From Brevibacterium ravenspurgense (GTDB lineage: Bacteria > Actinomycetota > Actinomycetes > Actinomycetales > Brevibacteriaceae), in the NCBI RefSeq assembly GCF_001584615.1, contig NZ_LQQC01000002.1:62001-126000 (forward strand): DNA of 64,000 nucleotides. The letters are read 5' to 3'. The notes under the pieces are model-generated. The model had not been told where the DNA came from, did not search any database, and saw nothing but the letters and a program-made list of their open reading frames with translations. The position numbers and the translations under genes are program-made. Each line of letters begins with the position of its first letter. Positions within the stretch are counted from its first letter, which is position 1. Below are positions 16,761 to 25,111 of the stretch, one piece after another.

Positions 16761-16789
16761 TTGTCGCAGTCAGTGGCCTCGCCTAGGAT
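16761..16789 (+). promoter_or_regulatory. Putative thyX promoter
   Basis: TTGTCG (16761-16766) and TAGGAT (16784-16789) are spaced by 17 bp, about 50 bp before the thyX start. Confidence 0.55.
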
Positions 16790-16838
16790 CTGATCAGACA
16801 ATCGACGTCAGACAGCAGACGCAGACAGAGGAGTGCCC

Positions 16839-17624
16839 GTGCGCCAGGTCGAACCCCGCGTAGAGCTCATTGCGCGCCCGAACATCGACTGGGAAGCCAT
16901 GACCGGCTACCTCGAAGAGGTCGGCGGAACCGCATGGTCGGACCGTGTCCGTCCGCAGGAATCACCTGACGGTGAAGACCTGCTCGAGTTCTCCGGCCGC
17001 ATGTGCTATCGATCCTGGGAGCCCGGCCTCAACCCGAACGTTTCGCGTGTGCGCACCGATTCCGCCCAGTACCTGGGCAATGTCATCGGGTCTCAGCACG
17101 GCTCGGTTCTCGAACACGCCAACTACACGTTCATCTTCCACAACGTGTCGCGCGTCTTCACCCACGAACTCATCCGCCACCGCGCCGGTGCCGCATACTC
17201 GCAGGAATCCCTGCGCTACGTACGCCTGGAAGACATCCCCTTCTGGTTCCCCGACTGGGCGCGCGAAGACGCCGAACTCATGGAGCGCAGCCTCGCCCTG
17301 CTCGACCAGCTGGAAGAGCACCAGCGGTGGATGGCCGAACACTTCGAGCTCGACGAAGAAGGCCAGAACTTCAGCCACAAGAAGCACATGACCAGCTTCA
17401 TGCGCCGCTTCGCGCCCGAAGGCCTGGCCACCGGCATCGTATTCACCGCCAACCTGCGCACACTGCGCCACGTCATCGAAATGCGCACCGCGAAGGGCGC
17501 GGAAGAAGAAATCCGCTTGATCTTCGATAAGGTCGGACAGATCATACGCGAAGAAGCACCCGCGATTTTCGCTGACTACACCGTCGAAGACGGCGAATGG
17601 ATTCCCGGCACGCGCAAAGCCTGA
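16839..17624 (+). CDS. thyX: Flavin-dependent thymidylate synthase
   Basis: It makes dTMP from dUMP using methylene-THF, NADPH and FAD. The ThyX signature RHRAGAAYSQESLRY starts at about residue 113. The upstream EFSGRMCYRSWEPG and HGSVLEHANYTF, and the downstream MRRFAPEGLATGIVFTANLRTLRHVIEMR with NLRTL, complete the family pattern. The RHR-to-Ser spacing here is eight residues, the longer of the two forms known. GTG 16839 is chosen over GTG 16833 because AGAGGAG is spaced 5 nt before it. Confidence 0.95.
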   Translation: MRQVEPRVELIARPNIDWEAMTGYLEEVGGTAWSDRVRPQESPDGEDLLEFSGRMCYRSWEPGLNPNVSRVRTDSAQYLGNVIGSQHGSVLEHANYTFIFHNVSRVFTHELIRHRAGAAYSQESLRYVRLEDIPFWFPDWAREDAELMERSLALLDQLEEHQRWMAEHFELDEEGQNFSHKKHMTSFMRRFAPEGLATGIVFTANLRTLRHVIEMRTAKGAEEEIRLIFDKVGQIIREEAPAIFADYTVEDGEWIPGTRKA

Positions 17625-17670
17625 GTCAGTAAAGTCTGAACGAGCGAAAAGCCTGAGCAAGGAGGCTCCC

Positions 17671-18336
17671 ATGGCGATTCTCTACAACGTCGAACTGTCG
17701 CCCGGCAAGCTCGAACTGATCGAAGAGTGGTTGCCGAAGCAGCCGTGGGCGAACGTTGAGCCCGGCACCAAGCTGAACCGTGTTTCGTCCTTCCGCTTTG
17801 ACGACCCCGCCGGCGAGGTGGGAGTCGAGTTCCACCTCGTGAAAGCTGCGGATGGTGACGACACCGTCTACCAGGTGCCGCTGACCTACCGGGGCGCACC
17901 GCTGGCGGGAGCCGAAGAGCACCTCATTACCGAAATGGATCACCCCAAGCTCGGCCACCGCTGGGTCTATGACGGTGCCGCCGACCCCGTGTGCGTGCTC
18001 GAGACCCTAGGTGCGATCGTCACGGGAGGTCGCTCTGTCGACGAGTTCTGGCAGACAGACACCGGCCTTGAGAAGAACACGGACGTAGCGGAGGCCTGGG
18101 GCACCTCGGATCCCAACCTGACAATCGCCGACCTCCCGGAAGGCGAGGAAGCGGACCAGGTGCAGGTCAAGGTCGACACCGTCGGCGATCTCACGCTGGC
18201 AGTTTTCGGCGAGGTGAAGCTCGGCTTCCTCCGGGTTCTGTCGCCTGTCGCAGTCGATGCTCTCGGGGCTCCCACGGGGCAGCTGCAGGTTAAGGTCGGT
18301 GCGGAGGAGTACGTTTCCGCGCGCCTGCTGAAGTAA
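17671..18336 (+). CDS. Protein with a maltokinase N-terminal cap-like domain
   Basis: A 221-residue protein resembling the Mak_N_cap domain that precedes the kinase lobe in actinobacterial maltokinases: ILYNVELSPGKLELIEEWLPKQPW, SSFRFDDPAGEVGVEFHLV, YQVPLTYRGAPLAGAEEHLI and HRWVYDGAADPVCVLETL. No kinase lobe follows, so it is a stand-alone cap-like protein. The second half carries a separate beta-rich segment (VKVDTVGDLTLAVFGEVKLGFLRVL). A strong AAGGAGG precedes ATG 17671. Its role is unknown; a link to trehalose/maltose metabolism is only an inference from the family. Confidence 0.7.
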   Translation: MAILYNVELSPGKLELIEEWLPKQPWANVEPGTKLNRVSSFRFDDPAGEVGVEFHLVKAADGDDTVYQVPLTYRGAPLAGAEEHLITEMDHPKLGHRWVYDGAADPVCVLETLGAIVTGGRSVDEFWQTDTGLEKNTDVAEAWGTSDPNLTIADLPEGEEADQVQVKVDTVGDLTLAVFGEVKLGFLRVLSPVAVDALGAPTGQLQVKVGAEEYVSARLLK

Positions 18337-18387
18337 GCTGTTCAGTCTGCCGTTAGAATCACGAAATCGGCAGGAAAGGATTTCAGC

Positions 18388-19116
18388 GTGATCGACTGCA
18401 AAGTGTTCGCAGACAAAGCTGCGGCCAGTGTGTGGGCAGCCAGCCAGATCTGCGACATGATTCGCGATAACCCCACGGCCAATCTCGGAGTTGCAACAGG
18501 GTCGAGCCCCGCTGATGTCTACGCCGAAATCGCCCGGCAGGTGCACGCAGACAGCATTGACGTCACTCGCCTGCGTGCTTTCGCGCTTGACGAATACCTG
18601 GGCCTGGACACCACGCACCCGCAGAGCTACCACTACTTCATCGACGAACACGTCACCAAGCAGATTGGGCTCGCTCCCCAGAACGTGCGAGTGCCGTTTG
18701 CAGAGGGCCACTCGACGGGCGACGTCATTGACGACTACGACGCCGAAATCGCTGACGCCGGCGGCATCGACCTGCAGATCCTCGGCATCGGGTCCAACGG
18801 GCACATCGCCTTCAACGAGCCCGGAACACCTTTTGACTCCGTGACCCACGTCGAGCCTCTCACCCAGTCGACGCGAGCAGACAACAGGCGCTTCTTCGAC
18901 CACACCGCCGAAGTTCCCATCCTGTCCGTCACCCAGGGCATTGGAACCATCATGAATGCCCGCCGGATCATCCTTCTGGCGTTCGGTGAAAACAAGGCCG
19001 AAGCTGTTCGCGACTCGGTTCGCGGACCTGTCACCGAGGACGTTCCCGCATCGGTTCTGCAGAACCACCCGAACGTCGTCTTCGCCCTTGACGAGGCCGC
19101 CGCAAGTCTTCTGTGA
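18388..19116 (+). CDS. nagB: Glucosamine-6-phosphate deaminase
   Basis: It converts glucosamine-6-phosphate to fructose-6-phosphate and ammonia in amino-sugar catabolism. The 242 residues show LGVATGSSPADVYAEI, AFALDEYLGL (catalytic Asp region), HYFIDEHV, and ILGIGSNGHIAFNEPGTPFDS. This fits NagB rather than the related 6-phosphogluconolactonase. GTG 18388 follows AGGAAAGG. A TAGAAT box lies at 18354-18359 without an obvious -35. No nagA or transporter is adjacent. Confidence 0.92.
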   Translation: MIDCKVFADKAAASVWAASQICDMIRDNPTANLGVATGSSPADVYAEIARQVHADSIDVTRLRAFALDEYLGLDTTHPQSYHYFIDEHVTKQIGLAPQNVRVPFAEGHSTGDVIDDYDAEIADAGGIDLQILGIGSNGHIAFNEPGTPFDSVTHVEPLTQSTRADNRRFFDHTAEVPILSVTQGIGTIMNARRIILLAFGENKAEAVRDSVRGPVTEDVPASVLQNHPNVVFALDEAAASLL

Positions 19117-19259
19117 GGCATGTGCCAGGGTCTCGTCACACGGCTGACAACCGTTGACCGGCGCTGGTGAGTAATGTCACCGAAGCCGCTATGAGGGTGA
19201 CTTCTTGGTGCGATCCCGTCTAGTGTGGTCCAAATACGCAAGCATCGATAAGGAGAAAC

Positions 19260-19406
19260 ATGCTCGCAATTATTCTGTGGATCCTCGCAGCCATCCTGGT
19301 CATTTCCGGCATCTTTGCACTGTTCCGCGGCCAGATGCTGTGGGGCATTGTGCTGATCGTTGTCGGCCTGCTGGTCGGCCCCGGTGGTGTCAGTATTTTC
19401 AATTGA
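19260..19406 (+). CDS. GPGG-motif small membrane protein (48 residues)
   Basis: AAGGAG is followed after 4 nt by ATG 19260 and a 48-codon frame with two hydrophobic helices (residues 2-22, LAIILWILAAILVISGIFAL, and 27-40) joined by FRGQMLWG. It ends GPGGVSIFN. This matches, from memory, a small actinobacterial membrane protein family named after the GPGG motif, of unknown function. GTGACT and TAGTGT (18-bp spacing, 19197-19226) may be its promoter. A clear terminator follows at 19449. It is a complete small transcription unit. Confidence 0.82.
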   Translation: MLAIILWILAAILVISGIFALFRGQMLWGIVLIVVGLLVGPGGVSIFN

Positions 19407-19448
19407 CTTACGGCGGTCGGTATAGCCGAGGGCTAGCCGAGATCGCGA

Positions 19449-19482
19449 AAGGCGCACAGCTTCTAGCTGCGCGCCTTTTCTG
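19449..19482. terminator. Terminator after the GPGG gene, shared with glsA
   Basis: AAGGCGC-A-CAGCT pairs with AGCTG-C-GCGCCTT around a 3-nt loop and is followed by TTCTGTT on the plus strand. It lies between convergent genes and could serve both. Confidence 0.8.
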
Positions 19483-19576
19483 TTGCCTGCGCAATTCTGT
19501 TGGCCTGGGAGAAAAACGAGGCGGAGGGCCGGTTTTCGTCACCTGGCGAGCGGGGGCTGACCGGGAGGGGAGAGGC

Positions 19577-20851
19577 CTACGCTTGTTCCCACTCCTGGAT
19601 TTCCAGGCCGTCGACGTAGCCTTCGGGGCGCTCTTCGAGCAGGTCGAAGCGGGCGGTGATCTTGTGTGGCAGACGGCCGTGCGGATCGACGATCGTGATG
19701 TCGTGGCCTTCGGCAGCCAATCGGCGCAGGGCTTCGGCCATGAGCTCCCCACCGACCGTGGGGATGGCGGACACAAAGCTGACGTCGAACACGATGTCGC
19801 TGTCGTCCTGTTCGATCTGCTCGAGGTGGCGCAGCACCATTTCTGTGGTCGAAAAGTCCAAGACGCCCTGAATTTCAATCAGAGTGTCGCCCTCAAGCGT
19901 GGTTGAACGCTGCGAAACAGCTTCGACCGTGGACGCCGGTGTTGCCATGATGTGCAGGTTGAGCTGTTCGCTCATCTTCTGGAACGCCTTCACTCCGCGC
20001 ACCGAATGTCCGTAGGAATCGAGCCTGGGAGAAAAAGCGCTGATGCCGACCTGACCGGGAAGCGCGCCGACAAGTCCACCGCCGACACCGGACTTCGCGG
20101 GGATGCCGATGCCGGTCAGCCAGTCACCGGCGGCATCGTACATACCGCACGTGGTCATCACCGACAGCACTTGGCGAGCCACCCATTCGGGGATGACGCG
20201 CTCCTCCGTGACGGGGTTGATCCCGCCGGAGGCCAGCGTCATCGCCATAACTGAAAGGTCGTTCACGGTGACTTTTGCAGCGCACTGGCGGATGTAGCCG
20301 GCGAAGACATCGTGCGGGTCAGCATCGAAAATGCCGTTCGCGCGCACCAGGGAGGCCAGCGCCAGATTGCGCCAGCCCGTGTTGACTTCTGATTCGTAGA
20401 CGGCCTCGTCGATTTCGAGTTCACGTCCGGCAAATTCGCACAGCCCCGAATAGATGCTCTCCCAGCCGACGGTTTCGCGCAGCACTCCGTGGGTGGCAAT
20501 AGCGCCGATGTTGATCATGGGGTTGTCCGGCCGGCCCGTGCCCTCCTGCAGGGAGGCTTCGTTGTAGGGGTCACCGGACGGTTCAACGCCGACAGCGGCC
20601 ATGACCGTGTCGTAGCCGCATTCGCGCAGCGCCAGTGCGTAGACGAAGGGCTTTGAGATCGACTGGATGGAGAACAGTGCATCACAGTCACCAGCGGAAT
20701 ACACGGTGCCGTCGGGAGTGCACAGCGATATGGCGAAGCGGTGCGGATCGACCGAGGCGAGTTCCGGAATGTAGTCCGCCAGGTTTCCCGAGTCTTCGTT
20801 CTTACAGCTTGCGTAGATGCGTTCGAGAAAGGAATTGACAGGACTTTTCAT
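19577..20851 (-). CDS. glsA: Glutaminase with C-terminal STAS domain
   Basis: The N-terminal ~310 residues are a serine-dependent glutaminase of the beta-lactamase fold. SIQSISKPF gives the Ser64-x-x-Lys67 pair, with EPSGDPYNE and NPMINIGAIAT further on. They hydrolyse glutamine to glutamate and ammonia. The last ~100 residues (TTLEGDTLIEIQGVLDFSTTEMVLRHLEQI and VSAIPTVGGELMAEALRRLAAEG) form a STAS domain, an arrangement seen in actinobacterial glutaminases and probably regulatory. ATG 20851 is chosen; the frame runs 31 codons further upstream, but that part is Ser/Thr-rich and not family-like. Confidence 0.92.
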   Translation of the reverse strand: MKSPVNSFLERIYASCKNEDSGNLADYIPELASVDPHRFAISLCTPDGTVYSAGDCDALFSIQSISKPFVYALALRECGYDTVMAAVGVEPSGDPYNEASLQEGTGRPDNPMINIGAIATHGVLRETVGWESIYSGLCEFAGRELEIDEAVYESEVNTGWRNLALASLVRANGIFDADPHDVFAGYIRQCAAKVTVNDLSVMAMTLASGGINPVTEERVIPEWVARQVLSVMTTCGMYDAAGDWLTGIGIPAKSGVGGGLVGALPGQVGISAFSPRLDSYGHSVRGVKAFQKMSEQLNLHIMATPASTVEAVSQRSTTLEGDTLIEIQGVLDFSTTEMVLRHLEQIEQDDSDIVFDVSFVSAIPTVGGELMAEALRRLAAEGHDITIVDPHGRLPHKITARFDLLEERPEGYVDGLEIQEWEQA

Positions 20852-20918
20852 AGTGGTCTCAGTTCGACTGGTTGAGGATGAGCTGCTGTGTACGTTCTTC
20901 TGCGGCGGCGTGGGCGAA

Positions 20919-21827
20919 TCATCGGCTGGTGCCGCTGACAGCACCTTGGGCGAGCTCTTCTGCCCGATCGATGGAATCGATGAGCGCGTGTCTGAGTCTA
21001 TTGGCTTTTTCAGACAGACTCTTCTGGCGCTTCATGTATTCGGCTTTGCCCGCCGCGGTTTCAATGGCGACAACACCATAGCCCCACGGCCGAACGTCGT
21101 ATGGGGAGGCCTCCATGTCGAGTGTGCGCAGCTGGGTCGCCAGGTCAAAAGCCTCAAGCACAATGCTGCCCTCCACCATCGGCTGCAGTTTCATTGCCCA
21201 CTTGTAGAGGTCCATTCCGGCGTGCAGACAGCCCGGCTGTTCGTTGGCCCGCATCCCTTCCCGCGTGGGTTGGATGGTGTTGAGGCCGCGCGCATCGGGT
21301 GTGAAGAAACGGAACGCATCGAAGTGGGTGCACTGAATCCGGTGATTCTCAACAACCCGGTCGGTTTCCTCCTGGCTCAGGCGCAGGGGAACGTCTTCGT
21401 GTCGCTGCTGACCGGGTTTGAGTTTGTATACCATGGCCCATTCGTGCAGCCCGAAACAGCCGAGTGCCGCCTCGCGCCCCAGGGTGCTGCGCAGCAGGTC
21501 GCGGATGAACACCGCACCGCGACCGCGATCCTCCCACCACTGGGCCGCATCAACTCGCGCATGATCGGTCACGGTGTACCAACGGCGTGAAAAGTACCGT
21601 CGGTCATCTTCGGTTTCAATCGCCAGCGCGGTTCCCGGGGCGGGGTTCCACTGCGCGATTTTGGCCGGTTTGAACGGGTAGTAGGTGAACAGGAAGTCCT
21701 GCACGGGGTGCTTCTCACCCCGGGATCGCCGGGCCAGGTGGTCTGCGGTTCGGCTGGTGACCTCCTGCGCGTGAGCGTCTCTGAGCGCCCTCCACTCACG
21801 AGGTGCCAGGACCGTTTCCCGGTTCAC
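20919..21827 (-). CDS. Conserved actinobacterial protein of unknown function (often labelled 3-methyladenine DNA glycosylase)
   Basis: A 302-residue soluble protein with many invariant-looking blocks: GEKHPVQDFLFTYYPFKP, GCFGLHEWAMVY, IQCTHFDAFRFFTPDARGLN, EQPGCLHAGMDLYKWAMKL and LDMEASPYD. Homologues are often named 3-methyladenine DNA glycosylase, but I see no helix-hairpin-helix/GPD motif, so I do not adopt that name. His and Cys in HFDAF, PGCLHAGMD and GLHEW could bind metal. GTG 21827 overlaps the hrpB stop (GTGA) with AAGGAG 6 nt upstream, so it is translationally coupled to hrpB. Confidence 0.75.
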   Translation of the reverse strand: MNRETVLAPREWRALRDAHAQEVTSRTADHLARRSRGEKHPVQDFLFTYYPFKPAKIAQWNPAPGTALAIETEDDRRYFSRRWYTVTDHARVDAAQWWEDRGRGAVFIRDLLRSTLGREAALGCFGLHEWAMVYKLKPGQQRHEDVPLRLSQEETDRVVENHRIQCTHFDAFRFFTPDARGLNTIQPTREGMRANEQPGCLHAGMDLYKWAMKLQPMVEGSIVLEAFDLATQLRTLDMEASPYDVRPWGYGVVAIETAAGKAEYMKRQKSLSEKANRLRHALIDSIDRAEELAQGAVSGTSR

Positions 21828-24265
21828 TCCAGTCTCCTTGTGGTCTTCGCGGTTGCCACGTGATTCCACGGGTCTTCCGGCCACGGGTGCTTTCTGTACT
21901 TGCCGCGGTTTTCGGCACGCACATCAGAATAGGCGCCGTTCCAAAATGATTCGAGGTCGGCGGTGATCGCCAATGGTCGTGCGGCCGGCGACAACAGGTG
22001 CAGAAGAACGGAAACCCGGCCGTCCACGATCCGCGGACTGGTCTTCCAGCCGAAGCACTCTTGGAGCTTCACCGCCAGCACGGGAGGTTCGTCGCCGTCG
22101 GGGTACTGCACGCGGTGACGTGAACCGCTGGGCACTTGGATCCTTTCGGGAGCCAGCTCATCCAGACGAGCCGCTTCCGGCCACGGCAGCAGGCCGGTGA
22201 GTGCCCGTTCCATATCCGGTTTCCGTCCAGCCGCGACCGTGGGAATTTCACCGGCAAGCCAATCGAGGTTCGCCGCCAGCGCTTCGAAGCTGACATCCGG
22301 CCAGGGTTCGCCCAGTTCACGGTGCAGAAGAGCCATGCGCCTACGCAGCGACTCCGCCTGCTCGGTCAGCGGGAAGACCTCGGCGAGACCCCGAGCCTCG
22401 ACAGCGTCCTCAACCGCGCGGCGCGTGGCCTCAGCGCTCGCCTGGACCGGGGTAGACGACAGCTCAATCGCTCCGAAGCGCCGCACCCTGCGCGCTCGTA
22501 CGGTTGTGCCGTCAAACCGGGCAATATCGTCTTCGTCCAGAAGAGAATCTGCGGCCAGCTGGGCCTGTTCAAAGTCAATTGGGACCGCCGCACCAATGAC
22601 GGCGCGGCTGCCAGCGCGGCTGATGTCCGCAATCGCCAGCCATTCGTGGCCGCGCAGCGCGCTGTCACGTGGAAGTTCACCTGCCGTTCCGCTGGCCAGC
22701 TTGTACGTCGTTGCGTCTACCGCACGAGCAATCCTCTCCGGGAAAGCCAGCGCGGTGACAAAAGCCAAACCCGCCTCATCAAGATTCGGCCCGGCCTCCG
22801 CATCGGCAAGGCTTGCGAAACGGCCAACCTCCCGGCGGAACGCGGCCTCCTCACGAACCGACAGGTACCGCTTCCACAGAGCACCGCCAGGGGAGCGGAC
22901 ATCTGAGGCCAGAACCGCAACCGCCTGCGCGGCGGCCGTCCCGCCGATGAAGTCCGCACCGTCAAACAGGGCGCGCGCCAGTCTGGGATCAGCCGGGACC
23001 GCGGCCAGCCGGCGGCCCAAGTCCGTGGGTTGGCCCGCCTCGAGCGCACCCAGTCCGGTCAGCACCGCCTCGGCTTGATCCAGAGCCGGCTCAGGAGGTG
23101 CAGTCGGCAGTGCGAGACCCTCACCTCGCGGAGAACCCCAGCAGGCCAGATCGAGGGCGGCCTGCGTGAGATCGGCCGTGGTGATCTCGGCTGGAGCGTG
23201 CGCGGGCCGTGCTGCGAAATCAGCCTCGGCCATACAGCGGACAACGGTTCCCGGGCCCTGGCGGGCCGCACGTCCAGCACGCTGCACCATGGAGTCCTTG
23301 GCCGCGCCGACCGTCACCAGGCCTGACATTCCGCGCACAGAATCCAAGCGGACCTGCCGGTCAAGACCCGCATCGATCACGGTGCGCACACCGGGCACCG
23401 TCAGAGAAGACTCCGCAACGTTCGTGGCAACAACAATCCGCTGCCGGTCACCGCCGCCGGAGGTGATCCTGCGCTGTTCACGTGCCGGAGTGCTGCCCGT
23501 CAGGGTGAGGACCTCCGCGTCGGTCAGCGACGCCAAAGCTGATGCCACCCGGGCGATCTCGCGCCTACCGGGGAGGAAAACGAGGATGTCGTGCTCCACC
23601 TCGTGAGCCTCATCAGCAGCAACACGGGCAACGTGATCAAGGAAGTCCCACTCGACCCCGCGCACCCCCAGGGCCTGCGGCCCGGGAGCCCAGCGCTGCT
23701 TAAGGTCAAACAGCTGAGCCGAGGCGCTCAGAACAGGTGCGGGAGCGTCCGGTTCGCCCAGAAGACCAGCCCACATCTGCGCATCCACCGTCGCTGACAT
23801 GACCACGAGGCTCAGGTCATCGCGCAGATCAGCCAACTGGCGCAGCATGGCGAAGACAAGATCAGATTCGAGAGCGCGTTCGTGCACCTCATCCATGACA
23901 ACGGCGTCGATGCCGGACAGTTCGGGGTCACTGAGCAGACGGCGCAGGAGAACGCCCGTCGTTGCGAACTCAACCCGATCACCCCGGCGATGTTCACCGC
24001 GCACCGCAAGACCCACGCGCTCGCCCGACAGATCCGCCAAACGGTCCGCCGCAGCGCGAGCCGCCACACGCCTGGGCTGCGTGACCACGACCCGGCCGGA
24101 CACCAAGTTCGCCACCGCCGGCGGCACAACCGTCGTCTTGCCCGTGCCGGGAGGCGCCTCGACAACCGCGCGCAGCGGCCCAGAAGCACAGCTTTCCGCC
24201 AAGCGGGGGACAAGAGAAGCCGCCGGAAGTCCACGGCCAATGGCCTCGAGGTCGAAAACACTCAC
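21824..24265 (-). CDS. hrpB: ATP-dependent helicase HrpB (DEAH/RHA family)
   Basis: An 813-residue superfamily 2 helicase. Walker A is APPGTGKT (38-45), motif Ia TQPRR is near 62, DEVH (about 125) lies in VVMDEVHERALESDL, motif III is VMSATVD, and motif VI is in QRAGRAARQGPG. The C-terminal HrpB-specific region ends in RENRGKYRKHPWPEDPW. The cellular role of bacterial HrpB is poorly known (RNA processing or cell-wall integrity have been suggested). The GTG start at 24265 follows a TAGTCT box by 6 nt and appears leaderless; the divergent FAH-family gene begins 18 bp away. Confidence 0.93.
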   Translation of the reverse strand: MSVFDLEAIGRGLPAASLVPRLAESCASGPLRAVVEAPPGTGKTTVVPPAVANLVSGRVVVTQPRRVAARAAADRLADLSGERVGLAVRGEHRRGDRVEFATTGVLLRRLLSDPELSGIDAVVMDEVHERALESDLVFAMLRQLADLRDDLSLVVMSATVDAQMWAGLLGEPDAPAPVLSASAQLFDLKQRWAPGPQALGVRGVEWDFLDHVARVAADEAHEVEHDILVFLPGRREIARVASALASLTDAEVLTLTGSTPAREQRRITSGGGDRQRIVVATNVAESSLTVPGVRTVIDAGLDRQVRLDSVRGMSGLVTVGAAKDSMVQRAGRAARQGPGTVVRCMAEADFAARPAHAPAEITTADLTQAALDLACWGSPRGEGLALPTAPPEPALDQAEAVLTGLGALEAGQPTDLGRRLAAVPADPRLARALFDGADFIGGTAAAQAVAVLASDVRSPGGALWKRYLSVREEAAFRREVGRFASLADAEAGPNLDEAGLAFVTALAFPERIARAVDATTYKLASGTAGELPRDSALRGHEWLAIADISRAGSRAVIGAAVPIDFEQAQLAADSLLDEDDIARFDGTTVRARRVRRFGAIELSSTPVQASAEATRRAVEDAVEARGLAEVFPLTEQAESLRRRMALLHRELGEPWPDVSFEALAANLDWLAGEIPTVAAGRKPDMERALTGLLPWPEAARLDELAPERIQVPSGSRHRVQYPDGDEPPVLAVKLQECFGWKTSPRIVDGRVSVLLHLLSPAARPLAITADLESFWNGAYSDVRAENRGKYRKHPWPEDPWNHVATAKTTRRLE

Positions 24266-24283
24266 CCCAGTAGACTAAGGGGC
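24266..24283. promoter_or_regulatory. 18-bp divergent gap with one symmetric -10 element serving two leaderless genes
   Basis: TAGACTA (24271-24277) reads as TAGACT on the plus strand, 7 nt before ATG 24284, and as TAGTCT on the minus strand, 6 nt before GTG 24265. No room exists for separate -10 boxes. Confidence 0.6.
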
Positions 24284-25093
24284 ATGCGCATTGTCAGATT
24301 TGTCCACAACGACGAACCCACCTACGGGGTGCTCGAAGGCGATGTCCCCGAACCCGCCGACGACGGCACCTTCGACACATCGGGCCTGGAAATCGCGGTC
24401 CTGTCAGGAGACCCCTTCTTCAGCCCAGCCGGATCCACCGGCGAACGCCTGCCCTACGCGGACGTGCGGCTGATCGCGCCCATCATCCCGCGCTCCAAAA
24501 TCATCGCCGTCGGCCGCAACTACACCGACCACGCGCGGGAACTAGGCAACGAAGTTCCCGCCAGCCCGCAGTTCTTCTTCATCCCCAACACCGCGATCGT
24601 CGGACCGAATGAGCCCGTCCGCCTGCCCGCGGTATCCGAAGAAGTGTCCTACGAAGCCGAATTGGCCGTCATCATTTCGCGCGTGGCCAAACAGGTCCGC
24701 CGTGAAGACGCTTTGAAGCACGTGCTCGGCTACACCGTCGCCAACGACGTCACCCTGCGCGACCTGCAGAAAACCGACCTGCAGTGGGCCCGAGCCAAAG
24801 GATTCGACACCTCGACCCCGGTTGGCCCGTGGATCGAAACCGAACTTGACGCAGAAGACCTGCGAGTGCGCTCCTGGGTCGACGGCGAGCTGCGCCAAGA
24901 CGGCACCACGGCAGACATGGTGTTCGACATTCCCGCACTCATCGAAGCCATCTCCGAGACCATCACCCTGCTGCCCGGCGACATCATCCTCACCGGCACC
25001 CCCGCCGGTGTCGGCAAAGTCGAAGCCGGTCAGCGCATGAACATTGCAGTCGAAGGGCTGGGACTGCTGTCCAACCCAGCCATGGACGCCTAA
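24284..25093 (+). CDS. Fumarylacetoacetate hydrolase-family protein
   Basis: A 269-residue enzyme of the FAH fold. The N-terminal small domain starts MRIVRFVHNDEPTYGVLEG. The catalytic domain holds KIIAVGRNYTDHARELG, then the Mg-binding pattern EVSYEAELAVII and VANDVTLRDLQ, and LLPGDIILTGTPAGVGKV. Family members hydrolyse or decarboxylate beta-diketo acids or hydratable dienoates; actinobacterial versions are often annotated acylpyruvate hydrolase. The open frame extends 134 codons upstream inside hrpB antisense sequence, but ATG 24284 matches the family and lies 7 nt after TAGACT. gltX follows 18 bp later, probably in the same operon. Confidence 0.88.
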   Translation: MRIVRFVHNDEPTYGVLEGDVPEPADDGTFDTSGLEIAVLSGDPFFSPAGSTGERLPYADVRLIAPIIPRSKIIAVGRNYTDHARELGNEVPASPQFFFIPNTAIVGPNEPVRLPAVSEEVSYEAELAVIISRVAKQVRREDALKHVLGYTVANDVTLRDLQKTDLQWARAKGFDTSTPVGPWIETELDAEDLRVRSWVDGELRQDGTTADMVFDIPALIEAISETITLLPGDIILTGTPAGVGKVEAGQRMNIAVEGLGLLSNPAMDA

Positions 25094-25111
25094 AACAAGA
25101 AAAGGAAAAAC

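Noticed and set aside
20852..20944. 31-residue Ser/Thr-rich N-terminal extension of glutaminase
   Set aside because: Low-complexity, not conserved in the family, and it overlaps the region just past the end of the neighbouring gene.
20919..21884. 3-methyladenine DNA glycosylase function for the HrpB-linked protein
   Set aside because: No helix-hairpin-helix or other glycosylase motif is visible; the name seems inherited by annotation transfer.
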